The position numbers and the translations under genes were made by a program. The notes under the pieces were generated by a model. It ran no database searches. It was not told the origin of the DNA and saw only the letters and a program-made list of their open reading frames with translations. From Betaproteobacteria bacterium (lineage in GTDB: Bacteria > Pseudomonadota > Gammaproteobacteria > Burkholderiales > Casimicrobiaceae), in the NCBI GenBank assembly GCA_016717855.1, contig JADKEV010000025.1, forward strand, positions 16,275 to 80,274: a stretch of DNA of 64,000 nt, given 5' to 3'. Positions within the stretch are counted from its first letter, which is position 1; every line of letters begins with the position of its first letter. Positions 62,506-64,000 of the stretch are shown here, in pieces.

Positions 62506-63612
62506 ATGGAAACCCCTTCGTCCCTCCCCGCGCTGGTCGCCTGGCTCGCCTTCGCGCTGGCCTTTGTGTTCGGCGCCGCCGCGCAGCGCTGCAACTTCTG
62601 CACGATGGGGGCGATCACCGATGTCGTGAATTTCGGCGAATGGCGGCGGATGCGGATGTGGCTGCTGGCGATCGCGGTGGCGATCCTCGGCGCCAATGGA
62701 CTATGGGCCGCCGGGCAGATCGACCTCTCCAAGTCGCTCTACGTGAGCAACAACCTGATCTGGCTCGCGCACCTGGCGGGCGGACTGCTGTTCGGCTTCG
62801 GGATGACGCTCGCCTCCGGTTGCGGCAGCCGCACCCTGATCCGGCTGGGCGCGGGCAACCTGAAGTCGCTGATCGTCATCGTGTTCCTGGCGCTGGCCGC
62901 CTACATGACACTGCGCGGCGCGCTGGCGCTGCTGCGCGTGAACGTGTTCGAAGCCGTGCGGTGGGACCTGGGGCGGGCGCAGGACCTGCCGACGCTGCTG
63001 GGCGGACTGGGGCTGGCCGGGCCGCTCGCGCGCTGGCTGGTGCCCGCGGTGATCGGCGTGGCGCTCCTGATCTTCGTGTTCAAGGACCGCGAATTCCGCG
63101 CCACCACCGAATACGTGATCGGCGGCCTCGTCGTCGGGGCGGTGATCGTCGCCGGCTGGTACGTCAGCGCCCACATCGGCTACCTGGCCGAAGACCCGAA
63201 CACGCTGCAGGAAGCGTTCGTCGCGACCAACTCCGGCCGGCCGGAATCCTACAGCTTCACCTCGCCCGTCGCGTACCTGCTCGAACTGCTGATCTTCTGG
63301 ACCGACAAGTCCAAGATCATGACCTTCGGCGTCGCGGGCGCGCTGGGCATCGCGGCCGGCGCCGCCGCGATGGCGCTGGCAACGAAGACGTTCCGCTGGG
63401 AAGGCTTCAACAACACCGAGGACCTGGTCAACCACATCGTCGGCGGCCTGCTGATGGGCTTCGGTGGCGTGCTGGCGCTGGGCTGCACCATCGGCCAAGG
63501 CCTGACCGGGATCTCGACGCTGGCCGTAGGCTCCATCCTCTCGTTCCTCGCCATCGTCGGCGGGTGCGTGGCGGCGGTGAAGTACCAGGAGTGGCGGATC
63601 GATCGGATGTGA
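62506..63612 (+). CDS. YeeE/YedE-family sulfur-compound membrane transporter
   Basis: 368 residues with about nine membrane segments. Three cysteine motifs typical of the family are present: QRCNFCTMGAITD near residue 28, TLASGCGSRTLIRLGAGN, and LALGCTIGQGLTG near the C-terminus. In thiosulfate transporters (TsuA/YeeE) such cysteines line the path of the sulfur anion. The substrate may be thiosulfate or another sulfur compound. No TusA-like partner gene is next to it. Starts with an ATG after a purine-poor leader. Confidence 0.85.
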   Translation: METPSSLPALVAWLAFALAFVFGAAAQRCNFCTMGAITDVVNFGEWRRMRMWLLAIAVAILGANGLWAAGQIDLSKSLYVSNNLIWLAHLAGGLLFGFGMTLASGCGSRTLIRLGAGNLKSLIVIVFLALAAYMTLRGALALLRVNVFEAVRWDLGRAQDLPTLLGGLGLAGPLARWLVPAVIGVALLIFVFKDREFRATTEYVIGGLVVGAVIVAGWYVSAHIGYLAEDPNTLQEAFVATNSGRPESYSFTSPVAYLLELLIFWTDKSKIMTFGVAGALGIAAGAAAMALATKTFRWEGFNNTEDLVNHIVGGLLMGFGGVLALGCTIGQGLTGISTLAVGSILSFLAIVGGCVAAVKYQEWRIDRM

Positions 63613-63666
63613 GGGGAAGGCTGGCTTGTTTAGGCGGGTGTTGAGAGTCCGAATTGCCCAGGCGTT

Positions 63667-63695
63667 TTGACCGGCCCGATGGATTTCGCTATAAT
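63667..63695 (+). promoter_or_regulatory. Sigma70 promoter of the tRNA-Lys pair
   Basis: TTGACC (63667-63672), a 17-bp spacer and a perfect TATAAT (63690-63695), 13 bp before the first tRNA base. Near-consensus strength fits a stable-RNA promoter. Confidence 0.85.
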
Positions 63696-63708
63696 CGCGC
63701 CTCTTTGT

Positions 63709-63784
63709 GGGTCGTTAGCTCAGTTGGTAGAGCAGCGGACTTTTAATCCGTTGGTCGCAGGTTCGAATCCCGCACGGCCTACCA
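63709..63784 (+). tRNA. tRNA-Lys(TTT)
   Basis: 76 bases with encoded CCA, beginning GGGTCGTTAGCTCAGTTGGT. The anticodon loop CTTTTAA sits on the stem GCGGA/TCCGT, giving TTT. The T arm is GGTTCGAAT. Very close to E. coli tRNA-Lys. It reads Lys codons AAA and AAG. Confidence 0.95.
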
Positions 63785-63810
63785 ACAAAGTTCTGTCGCA
63801 GTACCCCGGC

Positions 63811-63886
63811 GGGTCGTTAGCTCAGTTGGTAGAGCAGCGGACTCTTAATCCGTAGGTCGAAAGTTCGAATCTTTCACGGCCCACCA
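63811..63886 (+). tRNA. tRNA-Lys(CTT)
   Basis: 76 bases with encoded CCA, 26 bp after the first tRNA-Lys and probably cotranscribed. The loop CTCTTAA gives anticodon CTT, specific for AAG. The first 34 bases match its neighbour, while the T arm differs (AGTTCGAAT). Its last 52 bases plus five beyond are duplicated at 285-341. Confidence 0.95.
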
Positions 63887-64000
63887 CCGCCTTTTTCTAT
63901 CCCGGACTGCCATTCATGGTGCAGATTCGGGACCCCTTCCCGGAAGTTGCCGGAACCCTGGATTGCCCATTGAGGTGATCCGGCGGGTCGGTATTGTTGC

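Noticed and set aside
63667..63855. A 62-residue plus-strand frame reading GSLAQLVEQRTFNP twice
   Set aside because: It is the translation of the two tRNA-Lys genes, a well-known false protein.

Overview
The window looks like a chromosome segment of a high-GC betaproteobacterium, probably in or near the Burkholderiales. The basis is gene content: gshB followed by an EIIA-HPr-EI phosphotransfer cassette, overlapping metX-metW, mreBCD-mrdA-rodA-rlpA, tolB-pal-cpoB, a Bug-type tricarboxylate-binding protein and a phasin-like protein. No rRNA, CRISPR array or complete insertion sequence was found. Two tRNA-Lys genes stand at the right end.

Layout. Positions 1-12000 are accessory. They hold the edge of a RelE/HigB-type toxin gene, a 57-bp copy of the 3' part of tRNA-Lys(CTT) that looks like an attachment-site scar, a secreted glycoside-hydrolase-like protein with a DUF5648 tail, a split pentapeptide-repeat protein, decayed dockerin-like and glycosyltransferase remnants, a deacylase/amidohydrolase/SDR operon and a lytic transglycosylase. 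Positions 12180-18854 hold a signalling cluster with every class of part of a partner-switching system: STAS antagonist, REC-PP2C phosphatase and HATPase anti-sigma kinase. It also holds two MASE2-type histidine kinases and a patatin-like lipase coupled to the STAS gene. Positions 18875-30403 are mixed metabolism: an unknown protein, ATP-grasp, Bug protein, OmpA-like protein, an SDR lacking the Tyr/Lys pair, argG, an AroE paralogue and a FadH-like flavoenzyme. Positions 30618-48115 are mostly core: gshB, the phosphotransfer cassette, metXW, an AmpG-like permease, S41 protease, msrB, ABC-F, xth, pyrE and gatCAB. Positions 48283-59403 carry the cell-shape and Tol-Pal genes plus mutY. Positions 59523-64000 carry an ECF sigma/anti-sigma pair, a secreted unknown, a YeeE/YedE transporter and the two tRNA-Lys genes.

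How the parts fit. MreBCD, PBP2 and RodA form the elongasome. RlpA, the lytic transglycosylase and AmpG add peptidoglycan cleavage and recycling, and TolB, Pal and CpoB tie the outer membrane to the wall. The phosphotransfer cassette has no sugar permease and is probably regulatory. The 12-19 kb cluster should convert a membrane signal through a phosphorelay into dephosphorylation of the STAS protein.

Sequence quality. gatB, the ABC-F gene (twice) and the pentapeptide gene each lose frame through one extra base in a short homopolymer. There is also a G20 tract, and a G/C-only tract of about 100 bp between rlpA and tolB. Some apparent pseudogenes may therefore be sequencing or assembly errors. 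Short dispersed REP-like repeats (five copies of one type, two of another) sit between genes throughout.
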